A stretch of 10,169 bases of DNA from WRIS01 sp031549175 (GTDB lineage Bacteria > Actinomycetota > Coriobacteriia > Coriobacteriales > Eggerthellaceae), in assembly GCA_031549175.1 (NCBI GenBank), contig JAVBQH010000014.1:1-10169 (forward strand), read 5' to 3'. The position numbers and the translations under genes were made by a program. Below the pieces are notes generated by a model. That model ran no database searches, was not told where the DNA came from, and saw nothing but the letters and a program-made list of their open reading frames with translations. Positions 1-5,414 of the stretch are shown here, in pieces. Within the stretch, counting starts at the first letter, position 1. Each line of letters starts with the position of its first letter.

Positions 1-40
1 TGGGGGGGGGGGGGGCGGCTGGGGGGGGCCCCCACCCGCG
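1..40. repeat. Poly-G and GC-only tract at the window edge
   Basis: Fourteen consecutive G occupy 2-15. After a short break there are eight more G (21-28) followed directly by five C (29-33). The G8/C5 junction could fold back on itself, but no T-run follows in the direction of the reductase operon, so I do not call a Rho-independent terminator. The tract lies just after the stop codon of the ferredoxin subunit. It may be real low-complexity DNA or a sequencing or assembly artefact at a contig end. Confidence 0.6.
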
Positions 41-59
41 ATAGGGCAAAGAGAAACTG

Positions 60-806
60 CTAGCCCTGATCGCTGGAGGTAGCAGCCATGACTTCGGCTG
101 CCGTGGCGTTCTTCATGCGCAGCTCCCTGATGCATGCTGCGTCGGACTCGAATTCGGTGACGGTCTCGATGCCGCCGGAATACACGTCGTCGGTTGCCGT
201 GCGGCGCTTGGTCAGCGCAATGGCCTTGTCGACGTCGTAGGGAATAAGCTGTTCCTTGGGGGGATTGGCTTTGGCGACCCAATTGGGCATGGTCGTGTCT
301 GGATCGGGCATGGTTTCAATCTTGCGGACGTTGCCGTACTTCTCGACAAGCTCCTCGATGGGGCCGAAGTCCAAAGCACGCATGGGGCACGAGGCAACGC
401 ACAAGGGCAACTGGTCTTTTTCCAGACGATCGATGCACATGGTGCACTTGCTCATCTTGGTTCCCGGCTCATCGTCTGCGAACTTCGGAGAGCCATAAGG
501 ACAGGCCTTGAAGCAATTGCGGTCACCCTGGCACTTGTCCTGGTCAACCAGAACCGCGCCGTACTTGTCCTCTTTGAAAATGGCGCCGTGGTCACAGGCG
601 TCAGCGCAAACAGGATTATCACAATGGCCGCAGCTGAAGGCGAGAACGCCGATGGACGTGAGCGGGAACGAACCCTTCTCCCACATGTAAACGCTCATCC
701 ACTTCTCCGGACCGGGAGCGATGTCGTACCAGTCCTTGCAGGCCACGGAACAAGCCTTGCAGCCGTAGCAGCGACCTTGATCGAAAAAGAAGCCGTACTG
801 GGTCAT
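60..806 (-). CDS. DmsB-like four-cluster ferredoxin subunit of a molybdopterin oxidoreductase
   Basis: Electron-transfer subunit (248 aa) that should pass electrons between a quinol or other donor and the molybdenum subunit encoded just upstream. Four cysteine groups are visible: C13/C16/C19/C23, C59/C62/C67/C71, C92/D95/C98/C102 and C121/C124/C136/C140. They match the E. coli DmsB layout, as do the N-terminus (MTQYGFFFD) and the segment RALDFGPIEEL near 143-153. One ligand differs: position 95, equivalent to DmsB Cys102, is Asp (codon GAC, two base changes from any Cys codon). Residues after about 200 form a C-terminal extension I do not recognise. The start lies 2 bases after the stop of the large-subunit gene, so the two are surely co-transcribed and probably translationally coupled. 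A purine-rich stretch (AGGAAGG, then AGG) in the end of the large-subunit gene can serve as ribosome binding site. No Tat signal is present. Family is certain; substrate is unknown. Confidence 0.95.
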   Translation of the reverse strand: MTQYGFFFDQGRCYGCKACSVACKDWYDIAPGPEKWMSVYMWEKGSFPLTSIGVLAFSCGHCDNPVCADACDHGAIFKEDKYGAVLVDQDKCQGDRNCFKACPYGSPKFADDEPGTKMSKCTMCIDRLEKDQLPLCVASCPMRALDFGPIEELVEKYGNVRKIETMPDPDTTMPNWVAKANPPKEQLIPYDVDKAIALTKRRTATDDVYSGGIETVTEFESDAACIRELRMKNATAAEVMAATSSDQG

Positions 807-808
807 AT

Positions 809-3307
809 TTATTCGCCTACCTTCCTAATCTCAACGAGGCCAGCTGTCAGCAGAGCTCCCACGATATGGGGCAGGTGGGTGTCTCCGATAAGGAGGTTGC
901 AGTTGCCTGCGGTATCGATGCCGTATGGCATGAGCTTCGATTTCCTCTCGTTGTCGAACTTGGACCACTCGCCATGACCGATCGAAACCGTGCCGGGCAA
1001 CAGCTTCGCGGAGACGTACGCGGTGATCTCCACCTCGCCGAACTGGTTGTAGACCAGAACGCGGTCGCCTGTCTTGATGCCGCGGTCGGCGGCGTCGGCG
1101 GCCGACATGCGCACCATATGATCGTAGCAATCGCCCTTCAACCAGGGATTCTGGTCATTGGAGGAATGCTGACGGTACGTGGACACCGGGGTCACCATGG
1201 AAAGCGGGTAATTCTTCGTCCAAGAGTGGTAGTAGCTGTCGTTCGCAGGCTCGTCCTGATAGGTAGGCTGCCAACGCGGATAAGCATCCATCTTTCCACC
1301 GTAGCGGGTCTGGGTCAGGTCATTGTTCTTCACATATAAGCTTTCGAACTCGATCTTGCCGGACGGCGTCTTGAATGGAGAGCGATCCCACTCGACGGTG
1401 TTCTTGAAAGGATAGAACCATTCGCCGGGCTCACCGGGAACACGGACAATCGGCAGTTTCTGGAATTCTTCCCAAGAACGCGGCTCGATGCCATGGTATT
1501 CCAGTACGCCGGTTTCATCCTTGGCCCATTCCTCGTAGGCGGGCTTGTAGATGCGCTCGATGACCTGTTCGTCCCATTCGCGCCAATCGGTGACGTCGAG
1601 CATCTTCGGACTGTATTTGTCGGCGAAGCCCAAACGGCGCGCCAGCTCCATCCAAACCCAGTCTTTCGCGCGAACCTCTCCGGGAGGGTTGACACCCTTG
1701 CCTGCGAACAGGAAGTAGTTCTGCATGCCGGAAGGAGCGCCCCAGAAGCGGTTGATGCCGAAGAAATGCATGTCCGCGGTCTCGAATTGGATAATGGGCG
1801 ACGGCAGCACGATGTCGAGGAATTCGATGGAAGGCTGATCGTGAAAATATTGCCAACCCCAGGAGAATTCCATGTCGGCGAAGCCCTGCATACGCTTGGA
1901 AACATGGTGCTGGTTGTTGATATAGTTGTTCGGGATGATGGCCATCTTCAGATTCGGAAGCGGACTTCCCTGCGGACAGCCGATGCGGTGCCGGAACTCT
2001 TCTTCGGTGATCTCGCCAGCTGCATAGAGCTTCTGGCATTGCATAACCTCGGTCACCTTGTTGTTGTTGTTGGTGATGGGATTCACCACGTCGCCCTTGA
2101 TTTGGCCGGTATCAGGCACGGGGGCGAAGATGCGGGGCTGGGTCACCAAGCTGGCGCCGCCTCCCTCACATCCGCCAGGAATGGTCATGTTGCCGGTCAT
2201 AGCCTGCAACAACATGCACACACCAGCGGCGTAGTCGCCGAGGTTGCGCTTGGAGACGCTGTACATCTGCTGCATATGGACAGGCTTCATGGAAGCGAAA
2301 TAGCGGGCGAATTCCCGAATGGTCTCGGCGGGAATGCCCGTGATGGGCTCGGCCCATTCAGGGGTGTGCTCCACCCCGTCGACCTCGCCGACGATGTACT
2401 TGCGCCACTCTTCAAAGCCTTCGGGCTCGACCCATCGTTCCACGTACTCGTGATCATAGAGATCCTCGGTGTACAGGACATGGGCAACGGCCAAACCGAA
2501 GGCAGTGTCGGTGCCAGGACGGATGGGAAGCCACTGGGCACCAAGAGCTTCAGCGGAAACGTTGTAAACGGGGTCGATGAGTATGAACTTACAGCCACGT
2601 TCCTGCGCAAGCTTCATGTAGTAAGGCACATGACCGAACCATGCAACCATGGGGTCGAATCCCCACAATACAATGAGTTTGGAATTCAGCAGGTCAGGAG
2701 CCTCAAAACCAGGATAGGCGTCGCTCGTGCCCTTGATGAGGCAGTCGGTCAGACGGACACCGAGATGAAAGTCCTCGGCAGCGGTGCCTCCTGACGTTGA
2801 ATGGTCTCCCCAACCGGTGATGGTTCCGGGTATGTAGGAAGCAAAGGGGAAGTCTGAACTCTCGAATGCCACGTAGTAGCAGTAGTACAACCAGGGATTG
2901 TCAGGGTTTTCCTCGGCCATCTGCTTCATCTTTTCGGCAATGGTGTCGAGTGCCTCATCCCACGAAATGCGTTCGAAGTGGCCTTTACCCGCGCCCTTCT
3001 CGCCGATGCGCTTCATTGGATATAACAGACGATTCTCCGAGTACAGCTCTTGTCGCCACGCATGGCCCATCGGGCATGCACGGGCTTGGAGCATGCCGGT
3101 CTGGATGGCGTTCTCGTCATCGTCCTCCCTTGCGACGCCCGGGTTCACCGAATCGTCGGGCTCGATGGAAACGACCTTTCCATCCTTCACGCTGCACTTG
3201 ATAAGACAAGTGGCGTCCCAACAGCCATTGTTATGGCAGGTGGTGTAGAAGTAGTCGACCCCCTCATGGCGCTCGCCTAACTTCTCGATTAACGATTCTC
3301 TTGACAT
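809..3307 (-). CDS. DMSO-reductase-family molybdopterin catalytic subunit (DmsA-like)
   Basis: Catalytic subunit (832 aa from the start chosen) carrying bis-molybdopterin-guanine-dinucleotide molybdenum and one iron-sulfur cluster. The N-terminal cluster domain shows C24, C29, C34 and C78, then the family-typical stretch NRLLYPMKR and ISWDEA (about 92-119). The segment GWGDHST (165-171) aligns by eye with DmsA GDYST, placing S170 as the likely Mo ligand. Also visible are a nucleotide-binding-type strand (KLIVLWG, 210-216) and LPIRPGTD (260-267). The C-terminal part, roughly 705-825, looks like the molydopterin dinucleotide-binding domain (SMVTPVS, GDRVLVYN). Length fits DmsA. No twin-arginine signal is seen at either possible start, so a cytoplasmic enzyme is inferred. 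I choose the ATG at 3307 because AGGAGGT precedes it; an in-frame ATG at 3322 has poorer spacing. First gene of the operon with the ferredoxin subunit. Catechol dehydroxylases and other enzymes of this family cannot be told apart from the sequence alone. Confidence 0.93.
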   Translation of the reverse strand: MSRESLIEKLGERHEGVDYFYTTCHNNGCWDATCLIKCSVKDGKVVSIEPDDSVNPGVAREDDDENAIQTGMLQARACPMGHAWRQELYSENRLLYPMKRIGEKGAGKGHFERISWDEALDTIAEKMKQMAEENPDNPWLYYCYYVAFESSDFPFASYIPGTITGWGDHSTSGGTAAEDFHLGVRLTDCLIKGTSDAYPGFEAPDLLNSKLIVLWGFDPMVAWFGHVPYYMKLAQERGCKFILIDPVYNVSAEALGAQWLPIRPGTDTAFGLAVAHVLYTEDLYDHEYVERWVEPEGFEEWRKYIVGEVDGVEHTPEWAEPITGIPAETIREFARYFASMKPVHMQQMYSVSKRNLGDYAAGVCMLLQAMTGNMTIPGGCEGGGASLVTQPRIFAPVPDTGQIKGDVVNPITNNNNKVTEVMQCQKLYAAGEITEEEFRHRIGCPQGSPLPNLKMAIIPNNYINNQHHVSKRMQGFADMEFSWGWQYFHDQPSIEFLDIVLPSPIIQFETADMHFFGINRFWGAPSGMQNYFLFAGKGVNPPGEVRAKDWVWMELARRLGFADKYSPKMLDVTDWREWDEQVIERIYKPAYEEWAKDETGVLEYHGIEPRSWEEFQKLPIVRVPGEPGEWFYPFKNTVEWDRSPFKTPSGKIEFESLYVKNNDLTQTRYGGKMDAYPRWQPTYQDEPANDSYYHSWTKNYPLSMVTPVSTYRQHSSNDQNPWLKGDCYDHMVRMSAADAADRGIKTGDRVLVYNQFGEVEITAYVSAKLLPGTVSIGHGEWSKFDNERKSKLMPYGIDTAGNCNLLIGDTHLPHIVGALLTAGLVEIRKVGE

Positions 3308-3310
3308 CGT

Positions 3311-3317
3311 ACCTCCT
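3311..3317 (-). promoter_or_regulatory. Shine-Dalgarno site fixing the start of the molybdopterin subunit
   Basis: On the minus strand AGGAGGT lies 3 bases before the ATG at 3307. It is the strongest ribosome binding site in this region. It lies between the ATG at 3307 and an in-frame ATG at 3322, so it favours the shorter reading. Confidence 0.7.
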
Positions 3318-3349
3318 CTCATTTGAGTAACTCTCTCAAAAGAACGCGT

Positions 3350-3368
3350 TCGTGCACCTGTTGCACGA
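3350..3368. promoter_or_regulatory. Palindrome just downstream of the predicted reductase transcription start (operator candidate)
   Basis: Perfect 7-bp arms TCGTGCA and TGCACGA are separated by 5 bases. The site lies roughly 7 to 25 bases downstream of the transcription start predicted from the reductase promoter, a position typical of repressor operators. Binding by the neighbouring Fic/winged-helix protein is an inference from gene order only. A leader hairpin in the mRNA is an alternative. Confidence 0.4.
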
Positions 3369-3381
3369 CCCGCTTGCTCAC

Positions 3382-3410
3382 AAGATAGGGAGCGAAAAAT
3401 ACACTGACAA
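3382..3410 (-). promoter_or_regulatory. Sigma-70-type promoter for the reductase operon
   Basis: Reading the minus strand, TTGTCA (3410-3405, 5 of 6 to the -35 consensus) is followed by a 17-base spacer and TATCTT (3387-3382, 4 of 6 to the -10 consensus). Transcription would begin near 3375, giving a leader of about 68 bases before the ATG at 3307. Optimal spacing and position make this the best promoter candidate in the divergent intergenic region. Confidence 0.5.
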
Positions 3411-3412
3411 GG

Positions 3413-3443
3413 ATGTTTCTGATTCTTTGAAATTCAAAAACAT
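3413..3443. promoter_or_regulatory. Nested palindromes upstream of the reductase promoter
   Basis: TTTGAA and TTCAAA around one central base form a near-perfect palindrome at 3426-3438. Outer arms ATGTTT (3413-3418) and AAACAT (3438-3443) enclose it. Relative to the predicted reductase start the inner palindrome is centred near -57, a usual place for an activator. Its left half, ATGTTTCTG, recurs at 5197-5205 at the edge of the palindrome upstream of the 77-aa gene, which may be chance. Confidence 0.35.
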
Positions 3444-3560
3444 ACAGTGCCGCCTAACTATCCAGTTACAGGCATTACGGGGATCAAAACACGCCGCGGT
3501 GCTCCGGTGATAGAATATGTTAGTTTGAAGGTACGAAACGGATAAGCGCTCTACCTATTA

Positions 3561-3568
3561 GAGGGGGG
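3561..3568 (+). promoter_or_regulatory. Ribosome binding site of the Fic-type regulator
   Basis: GAGGGGGG ends 4 bases before the ATG at 3573 and supports this start. A TAGAAT at about 3511-3516 could be a -10 box for the gene, but no convincing -35 accompanies it, so I do not list a promoter. Confidence 0.6.
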
Positions 3569-3572
3569 TCGA

Positions 3573-4760
3573 ATGGACTATTCGAACTATTCCTTTTCTG
3601 CGACAACTCATGCTGAGTTCTTCAAGGCAGAGTCCGAGCTGATCCGGCTCGGCGAGAGGCTCGTCAACAATCCTTCAGCAAAATACATGAGAACAACGCT
3701 GCTGGCCATCGACGCCATCTTCGTCATCCGCATGTCTCGAGACATCGTGCTCCCCGTCGTGCCCCTCATATCCGCGTTTGATCAGTCGGAATGGAAGCAT
3801 TGCGACGTCGGCGAGCATGGAGTACGAGAGCGTTGGCTGGTGGACTCCCACTTCCCCAAAAAGGTTTTAAAAGAGGCCACGGAAGCCCTGCATTATATGC
3901 AGACGATCAAATGGGTCACAACCAACACCCGCCCGGAAACCGTAATCACCATAGATACGGTTTTGCATCTCCACGAGATCCTTTTAAGCGGAAAACCGAG
4001 CGACGATCGCTACCACGGCTTTAGGAAATCCTTCCTCCCCTACAAGAAGGGGGCAGATCCTTCCAACATCTCTTCCGAAATAATGGATCTTTGCCGTTTC
4101 ATCAACACTGATTGCTTCTCGCCGATAGGACAGGCTACCGTCATACACCATGCGTTCGAAAGCATCGTTCCCTTCGATTCTTTGATCGATCGAACCGGGC
4201 TGGCGCTTGCTTTCATGTCGATGTTCAGGCGCGGTGTCTTCACCGACGGGTACATGGTACCCATCTGCTGGGGCGCATCCCTGGAAAAGGAGTATCGCAG
4301 GAAATTGAGAGACTCCTCACGATGCAAGCCCTCGACGGAAACGTACCTGCGCTACCGTGAATACTGGGCAGCCTACAACGCGCGCAATACCTATATGTCC
4401 GTCGTCATTGCCAAGTCGTTCCTTGCGACAGCCGAACGTCTGCGCCTGAAATGGAGATCCCAGAGTCTGCGGATAACCTCCAATTCCGCACTGGACAAGC
4501 TGCTCGATCTGTTCCTGGCCATTCCCAACCTGTCCACGATGCGCGCCGCCGAAATAATCAAAAAGAGCTACGGCGCCACCAACGAGGCCATGAGGCAGAT
4601 GGTCGAGGCGGGAATCATCGAGGAGGTGGCGCTCGACGGAAGGGAGCGCGCGTTTGTGTGCGAGCAATCTGCTTCGATGATCACGGAGTTTGTGGAGAAT
4701 CTTGCAAGAATGGGAGACGGAACAAAAGCCGAGGCCACGTTGGACAAGCGGGCTATATGA
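3573..4760 (+). CDS. Degenerate Fic-domain protein with C-terminal winged helix, probable transcriptional regulator
   Basis: A 395-aa protein with the Fic fold layout. It has a helical segment near 96-113 (KEATEALHYMQ), LHEILLSG....HGFRKS at 133-153 where Fic proteins carry H..L..G....G.FR, and HHAFESIVPF at 192-201 matching the AH..FE.IHPF start of the Fic motif. The catalytic core is lost: aligned with HPFxDGNGRxGR, residues 199-210 read V-P-F-D-S-L-I-D-R-T-G-L. The catalytic His is therefore Val, the acidic residue is Ser, Gly-Asn-Gly is Leu-Ile-Asp and the final Arg is Leu. I also see no clear inhibitory S/TxxxEG motif in the N-terminal third. Residues about 305-365 resemble the winged helix often found C-terminal in Fic proteins (helix pair at AAEIIKKS and ATNEAMRQMVEAGIIEEV, wing at DGRERAFV). 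AMPylation is unlikely; DNA binding is inferred. The gene is divergent from the reductase operon, which suggests it controls it. The start follows GAGGGGGG at good spacing. Confidence 0.85.
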   Translation: MDYSNYSFSATTHAEFFKAESELIRLGERLVNNPSAKYMRTTLLAIDAIFVIRMSRDIVLPVVPLISAFDQSEWKHCDVGEHGVRERWLVDSHFPKKVLKEATEALHYMQTIKWVTTNTRPETVITIDTVLHLHEILLSGKPSDDRYHGFRKSFLPYKKGADPSNISSEIMDLCRFINTDCFSPIGQATVIHHAFESIVPFDSLIDRTGLALAFMSMFRRGVFTDGYMVPICWGASLEKEYRRKLRDSSRCKPSTETYLRYREYWAAYNARNTYMSVVIAKSFLATAERLRLKWRSQSLRITSNSALDKLLDLFLAIPNLSTMRAAEIIKKSYGATNEAMRQMVEAGIIEEVALDGRERAFVCEQSASMITEFVENLARMGDGTKAEATLDKRAI

Positions 4761-4825
4761 GCCCTGGGCGATTGTTGTCCCAAAAGGCCCAGGAAGCGTT
4801 TCGAGCAAGCCCCCGAGGAAACAAG

Positions 4826-4863
4826 CATCGAGGTGGGACTCCTTGACGGACCCCACCTCGATG
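4826..4863. terminator. Hairpin between convergent genes (possible two-way terminator)
   Basis: Perfect 12-bp arms CATCGAGGTGGG (4826-4837) and CCCACCTCGATG (4852-4863) enclose a 14-base loop. The hairpin lies between the stop of the Fic-type gene (4760) and the stop of the convergent 77-aa gene (4890), where termination is needed in both directions. No strong T-run follows on either strand; CTTGTTTCC follows on the minus strand. It may work weakly or be a transcript-end structure. A smaller 7-bp inverted repeat (4763-4769 with 4787-4793) directly follows the Fic stop. Confidence 0.5.
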
Positions 4864-4889
4864 GATATACCTTCAAAACGCCTACAAGA

Positions 4890-5123
4890 TTATTTTGCGG
4901 CCTCAGCCGTGGTATCGCTATGGAAGTTCGAAAAGCCCCCAACCGCATTGGCGATGAACATGCCCTCGCTTTTGGAGAAAAACACCTGCATCTTCATCAG
5001 GTCCTTCAAGCTGACTCCGATTTCCGCCATTGCCTCTTTCTGGTTCTTACCAGCGTCGATGAAGACGTTCAATTCTTTTGCCTTCTCGGACGGCTCAAGG
5101 CTCATAAACTCATCGCGATTCAT
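4890..5123 (-). CDS. Small protein with HTH-like segment, unrecognised (77 aa)
   Basis: I do not recognise the family. The 77 residues are mostly helical by composition. NQKEAMAEIGVSLKDLMKM at about 27-45 has the pattern of a helix-turn-helix (acidic/Ala helix, Gly-Val-Ser turn, second helix). The overall layout, a charged helix, an Asn/Lys-rich linker, an HTH, then an aromatic/glycine tail (GGFSNF), resembles small DNA-binding proteins of Firmicutes and Actinobacteria, but this is by eye only. GAGGGGGT stands 3-4 bases before the ATG and a well-formed promoter with a palindrome lies upstream, so it is very likely a real, regulated, single-gene transcript. It is convergent with the Fic-type regulator and separated by a terminator-like hairpin from the surface-protein gene upstream. 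Confidence 0.75.
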   Translation of the reverse strand: MNRDEFMSLEPSEKAKELNVFIDAGKNQKEAMAEIGVSLKDLMKMQVFFSKSEGMFIANAVGGFSNFHSDTTAEAAK

Positions 5124-5165
5124 AATACCCCCTCATGGATTGTCGACTATTGCACGCTAGATGAA

Positions 5166-5194
5166 ATTATAGGAGCACCGCCACAGATTGCTAA
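5166..5194 (-). promoter_or_regulatory. Sigma-70-type promoter for the 77-aa gene
   Basis: On the minus strand TTAGCA (5194-5189, 4 of 6 to the -35 consensus), a 17-base spacer and a perfect TATAAT (5171-5166) are followed 42 bases later by the ATG at 5123. The predicted start of transcription is near 5159, giving a leader of about 36 bases. Confidence 0.65.
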
Positions 5195-5198
5195 GTAT

Positions 5199-5225
5199 GT
5201 TTCTGTTTAGGACGTAAACAGAAAC
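5199..5225. promoter_or_regulatory. Strong palindrome upstream of the 77-aa gene promoter
   Basis: Perfect 11-bp arms GTTTCTGTTTA (5199-5209) and TAAACAGAAAC (5215-5225) flank a 5-base centre. The right arm overlaps a second palindrome, AGAAACGTTTCT (5220-5231). The 11-bp-arm palindrome lies a few bases upstream of the -35 box, centred near -53, where an activator or autoregulator would bind. The dyad is AT-rich in GC-rich surroundings and lies outside any gene, which argues for a protein-binding site. Confidence 0.6.
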
Positions 5226-5302
5226 GTTTCTCAATGCCAAAAATAATCTCTCAGATTCGTCTTGTTAAAATCTCTGTTTCCTGAACGAAAATAAACAATA
5301 CG

Positions 5303-5333
5303 AGATGCCCCGCAACAAGACCACGGGGCATCT
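5303..5333 (-). terminator. Rho-independent terminator after the surface-protein gene
   Basis: On the minus strand AGATGCCCCG pairs perfectly with CGGGGCATCT (10 bp, 11-base loop), followed by a T-rich tail (CGTATTGTTTATTTTCG). It lies about 80 bases beyond the stop at 5415 and ends the sigma/surface-protein transcription unit. The plus-strand side has no T-run. Confidence 0.75.
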
Positions 5334-5414
5334 GAGATACGAGGTCAGGCATTAGGCCGTCTTCGATGTTATCTTTCGCCCTCAGGCGGAGCGCGGGCAT
5401 CTTCCCTGACTGGT

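Noticed and set aside
1493..2794. 433-codon plus-strand open frame
   Set aside because: Antisense to the molybdopterin subunit, which has clear family motifs; no promoter, ribosome site or domain of its own.
809..3307. Naming the reductase a dopamine/catechol dehydroxylase, pyrogallol hydroxytransferase or true DMSO reductase
   Set aside because: The sequence shows the family and DmsA-like landmarks but no residue I can tie to one substrate; close database comparison would be needed.
3308..3322. Five-codon longer start of the molybdopterin subunit
   Set aside because: AGGAGGT lies after that ATG and just before the one at 3307. The longer form is possible but adds no Tat signal either.
4167..4202. 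Active AMPylating Fic toxin of a toxin-antitoxin pair
   Set aside because: The catalytic His and the Gly-Asn-Gly loop are replaced and no antitoxin gene is adjacent.
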